DNA from: Acidobacteriota bacterium
GTDB lineage: Bacteria > Acidobacteriota > Terriglobia > Acidiferrales > UBA7541
Reading direction: 5' to 3'
Assembly (NCBI GenBank): GCA_013289955.1
Contig: JABCYZ010000032.1
Coordinates: 1-64,000, forward strand
DNA length: 64,000 nt
The position numbers were made by a program, and so were the translations under genes. The notes under the pieces were generated by a model. It searched no databases. It saw only the letters and a program-made list of their open reading frames with translations, and was not told where the DNA came from. Shown in pieces: positions 61,252-64,000 of this stretch. The stretch's first letter is position 1; each line of letters begins with the position of its first letter.

Positions 61252-63531
61252 ATGGGGGAGTTCCATGCGTTGCGAAAGCTTAGGAGCGGAATTTTGAATC
61301 GGGGGGACCAAACAAGGCGGGAAGTGGCGCCAGAAAGTCACCGCAACAGAAAGAGGAGTGACGCAAGGCGTCGCCGAGCTTGGCTTGCCGGTATGTTGCT
61401 GGCTCTACTGTGGGCCGCCCCCGCCAGGGCGCAGAATGGAGTTATTGTACGCACCACGCTTGGGCTGCCAGCGCTCCAGTCATTGTGTCTGCTGCAAAAC
61501 TGCACGGTTGTTGGCGCCCTCGACGGAGCACTCAACCAGGTCTTTTTATTAACCACGCCGTTAAATCCTCAAACTCTTGTAAATACCCTGATTCTGCTTC
61601 CAGGCATCGCGAACGCCGAGTTGGATCAGGTGCTCAGCCTGATTGGAGCGGCGAATCTGGTTCCCTCGCCCATCCCTACCACCCTGCTGTCAGACAGAAC
61701 GCTGGTCCCCTATCCCCCCAGTTCCGGGACTATGGTGTGGAACAGTTACGCCGCGCAACCAGCGGCCGGGGTTGTGGAGGTCCAGAACGCGCAAAATCAG
61801 TTCCTCGTAACAGGGACCGGCATTGTTGCAGACATTGATACCGGAGTCGATCCGAATCACCAAGCCCTTCAGGGCGTTTTGTTGCCGGGTTACGATTTTA
61901 CGCGAAATCAAGCGGGCGGTTCCGAGATGACCGATCTGCCCCCCACCTTCACACCGCCGACCCCTTGCAACTCTACAACATGCCCTAGCCCTGTCCAGGT
62001 CAACCAATCGAGCGCCGCGATCTTGGACCAATCCTCAGCGGCCATTCTGGACACCAATTCCCAATATGCAGCCTTCGGCCACGGGACGATGGTCATGGGC
62101 GTGATTCACCTAGTGGCACCGACCGCGCAATTATTGCCGCTTAAGGCCTTCAAATCGGACGGTACCGCTGATCTCTCCAACATCCTTCGCGCCATTTACT
62201 ACGGCGTGCAAAACAACGCCAACGTAATCAACATGAGTTTTGACACCAAGACGGCCTCCACAGAACTCAAGAATGCCCTTGACTACGCCAACCAGCTCGG
62301 CCTGATTTCAGTGGCGTCCGCGGGAAATGACGGAATCGAGGAAACGGTTTACCCCGCGGCGTTGCAGAATGATGTAATGGGAGTCGCTTCGGTAGGGTCG
62401 ACCACCGCCAGCGATGGCACCCGGTCGACGTTCTCTAATTTTGGCGACGCAATCGTTTGGGTAGCCGCTCCGGGGGAAGAGATTGTAACTACGTATCCTT
62501 TCAGCACTTATGCTGCGGGATGGGGAACTTCGTTCAGTGCGCCTTTTGTCTCCGGCGCTGCAGCGCTCGCGCGAAGCTTGCAGACCGCGATTACTGAGTC
62601 TGAGGCGGCGGCCGCGGTGGCGCAGGCGGCTCCGCTGAGTGGCCCAGGCATGGGCCACGGACGGCTTGATCTAGTACCTGCACTGCAGTCCCTGTCTGGT
62701 GTGGCCGCATCGCCTGACTTTGCAGTTGCGGCCGCGCCAGCGACCGCCACAGTTTCAGCGGGAGGCTCGGCAATCTTCACCGCCACTGCGGCTCCGGAGA
62801 ATGGCTTCTCGCAGACCGTAACTTGGAATTGCACGGGTGCTCCGATGGGAGCGGCATGTTCGGTCTCACCTGCGACAGTCACCCTCGATGGCACTCACGC
62901 GGCGACGGCCACAGTCACATTGCTGACCATGGCAAGAGCGTGGTCGGCGCCTCTGCCCTCGCCACAATTGCCGCCGCCCATTTTGCCTTGGCTATGCGTA
63001 GTGGCGTGTTTCGCATTTCTTGCCTCGTTTTTCATCAGTTCCGCACTGCACCATGCTCTCCGGCAACAGTACGACTTTGCCGCGACAGCCGTCCCGCTAG
63101 TCGTTTCCCTCTGCGCCTACGCCTGCGGCGGCGGATACGGCGGGGAACCGATGTCCATCACGCTGGCTTCCCTAATACTCAACCCTGCCAATATGATCGG
63201 TGGAACTTCTTCGACAGGCACGGTGACTCTCAGCGCGGCAGCCCCCAGCGGCGGTGCAATTGTTAATCTCTCCAGTAGCGCATCCGCGGCTGCGGTCCCA
63301 GCGAGTGTTGCGGTAGCTGCAGGAGCGACCAGCGCGACGTTTACTGTGAACACCAGCGCCGTGACAGCATCGACTTCTGTAACTGTCACGGCGTCTTATG
63401 CTGGATCAAGCAAGACGGCTGCCCTCAACGTCACCCCTTCAGGAACACCCGCAGGTAGGTACACGCTCACGATCACTGGTAGTTCGGGCAATCTCAGTCG
63501 CTTCGCCACGGTCCAAGTCACTGTGAACTAG
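61252..63531 (+). CDS. secreted S8 subtilisin-like protease with Ig-like and TM-CGGG module
   Basis: The 759-residue protein has an N-terminal basic stretch and signal core (RRAWLAGMLLALLWAAPARA; a start at ATG 61393 is an alternative). The catalytic triad is complete: Asp196 in ADIDTGVD, His277 in AFGHGTMVMG, Ser427 in GWGTSFSAPFVSGAAA, plus oxyanion Asn in SAGND. Just before the His is a tandem SSAAILDQSSAAILD repeat. After about residue 487 comes an Ig-like domain, then an internal hydrophobic pair (about 578-625, LPWLCVVACFAFLASFFI and PLVVSLCAYACGGG), then a further Ig-like domain ending SRFATVQVTVN. It is expected to act outside the cytoplasm. It sits rightward after the PilZ gene. Confidence 0.9.
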   Translation: MGEFHALRKLRSGILNRGDQTRREVAPESHRNRKRSDARRRRAWLAGMLLALLWAAPARAQNGVIVRTTLGLPALQSLCLLQNCTVVGALDGALNQVFLLTTPLNPQTLVNTLILLPGIANAELDQVLSLIGAANLVPSPIPTTLLSDRTLVPYPPSSGTMVWNSYAAQPAAGVVEVQNAQNQFLVTGTGIVADIDTGVDPNHQALQGVLLPGYDFTRNQAGGSEMTDLPPTFTPPTPCNSTTCPSPVQVNQSSAAILDQSSAAILDTNSQYAAFGHGTMVMGVIHLVAPTAQLLPLKAFKSDGTADLSNILRAIYYGVQNNANVINMSFDTKTASTELKNALDYANQLGLISVASAGNDGIEETVYPAALQNDVMGVASVGSTTASDGTRSTFSNFGDAIVWVAAPGEEIVTTYPFSTYAAGWGTSFSAPFVSGAAALARSLQTAITESEAAAAVAQAAPLSGPGMGHGRLDLVPALQSLSGVAASPDFAVAAAPATATVSAGGSAIFTATAAPENGFSQTVTWNCTGAPMGAACSVSPATVTLDGTHAATATVTLLTMARAWSAPLPSPQLPPPILPWLCVVACFAFLASFFISSALHHALRQQYDFAATAVPLVVSLCAYACGGGYGGEPMSITLASLILNPANMIGGTSSTGTVTLSAAAPSGGAIVNLSSSASAAAVPASVAVAAGATSATFTVNTSAVTASTSVTVTASYAGSSKTAALNVTPSGTPAGRYTLTITGSSGNLSRFATVQVTVN

Positions 63532-64000
63532 GAAGACTGCGGATGCCGGAATAAAATTGCGATTAGCAACGCAAGTTACGCTTGCTAGTCTCGGTCCCCC
63601 GGCCCATTTAGGATTTTGATCGCATGGTGCTACACAGTTCGACTTGCCAGCGGCGCATGTATAGTCGCCGAAGGGTGAGCCTCGGAAGGGAAAATTGTTG
63701 GTGAGAAAAATGAGATGGTGATCGGTCTGCTGGTCGCAGTAGCGGATGCAGCCGAAAGTCCAAACTCAGGCTGCCTATCAGTAAGTCCGTCGGAAGCCAC
63801 GAACAAATAACGGCGGGCACGTGGGGGCGTGTGCATTACTTCGTAGTGGGCACATCCCGGCGCGGCGAGCATAGAAATTAGCTGTCATTGTCGAAGAAGG
63901 CGGAGCGCACTCAGATAGCGACCCTGAATGGGTGCGCGCTCACTTTCCATGCGCCAGCGATCTTGCCAATGTCGGTGAGAAGAACAGATGAACTCGAAGG
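63532..64000. other. right edge, no intact gene
   Basis: The region after the subtilase contains a decayed transposase end (annotated separately). Beyond about 63750 no gene could be recognised on either strand up to the window border. Confidence 0.5.
63608..63747 (-). pseudogene. IS4-family transposase remnant, C-terminal YREK part
   Basis: One minus-strand frame reads IRYCDQQTDHHLIFLTNNF, and the next frame reads QFSLPRLTLRRLYMRRWQVEL. Together they match the C-terminal part of IS4-type transposases (RRIRYYDxE...RLVFLTNNFxLPALTIAxLYxxRWQVELFFKWIKQ), recalled from memory. The YREK signature Y-x2-R-x3-E is visible in YMRRWQVE; the following Lys segment is lost. A one-base frameshift at about 63695-63700 and early stops show that it is dead. 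The upstream half of the gene is not found in the window. Confidence 0.85.

Noticed and set aside
1..64000. CRISPR arrays, tRNA or rRNA genes, integrase-bounded island
   Set aside because: I looked for regularly spaced repeats, cloverleaf sequences and integrase or recombinase genes and saw none. Only two dead IS4-type fragments indicate mobility.

Overview
The window looks like the chromosome of an acidobacterium (Terriglobia-like). This is inferred from its gene families, not from a marker gene. Typical elements are two very large TonB-dependent receptors with an N-terminal carboxypeptidase-regulatory-like domain, many Tat-exported glycoside hydrolases, a TPR plus FG-GAP/UnbV (CRTAC1) pair, a YXWGXW-repeat protein, two YncE/phosphoesterase fusion proteins, a TPR/multiheme cytochrome, and a subtilase ending in a TM-CGGG-Ig module. 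Base composition is moderately GC-rich throughout. I see no rRNA, tRNA, CRISPR array or intact mobile element.

Layout. 0.3-4.5 kb (minus): a lipid-transport operon (secreted protein, MlaE permease, MlaF ATPase, MlaD/MCE protein with an OmpA-like tail, DUF1003 membrane protein). 4.7-4.9 kb: decayed 5' end of an IS4-type (DUF4372) transposase. 5.4-8.0 kb: small secreted proteins. 8.4-12.1 kb (minus): a LacI-family regulator followed by a nine-CXXCH cytochrome. 12.4-17.4 kb (plus): aldose epimerase, AraD, an L-fucose/L-arabinose isomerase-family protein and ribulokinase, i.e. an L-arabinose catabolic operon without a classical AraA. 17.6-37.2 kb: three GH127-type enzymes, TPR and CRTAC1 proteins, a TonB receptor, and GH51, GH43 and GH31 enzymes, together a plant-arabinan/hemicellulose utilisation locus. 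37.6-47.5 kb: a secreted protein, DUF4349 protein, SGNH hydrolase, YncE/phosphoesterase and a two-component system. 48.0-55.0 kb: a second TonB receptor, a vestige of another receptor C-terminus, and a second, very GC-rich YncE/phosphoesterase. 55.3-63.5 kb: a CHAT-caspase-like TPR protein with a small partner, an orphan ABC ATPase, a PilZ protein and a secreted subtilase. 63.6 kb: decayed 3' end of another IS4-type transposase.

How it works together. The sharpest signal is a repeated LacI-type operator with core AAACGTTT. The same 14-mer GAGCAAACGTTTAC lies upstream of GH43, of GH31 and between two divergent GH127 genes. A perfect palindrome GTAAACGTTTAC precedes the galM-araD-isomerase-araB operon. 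GAAAACGTTTAC sits just downstream of a near-consensus promoter (TTGACA, 17 bp, TATATC) of the TonB receptor. The simplest reading is that the LacI protein encoded next to galM represses a regulon covering outer-membrane uptake, extracellular depolymerisation and intracellular L-arabinose catabolism. No inner-membrane arabinose transporter is encoded in the window.

Limits: all calls come from reading protein and DNA motifs by eye. No database search was run, and function assignments for glycosidases are at family level.
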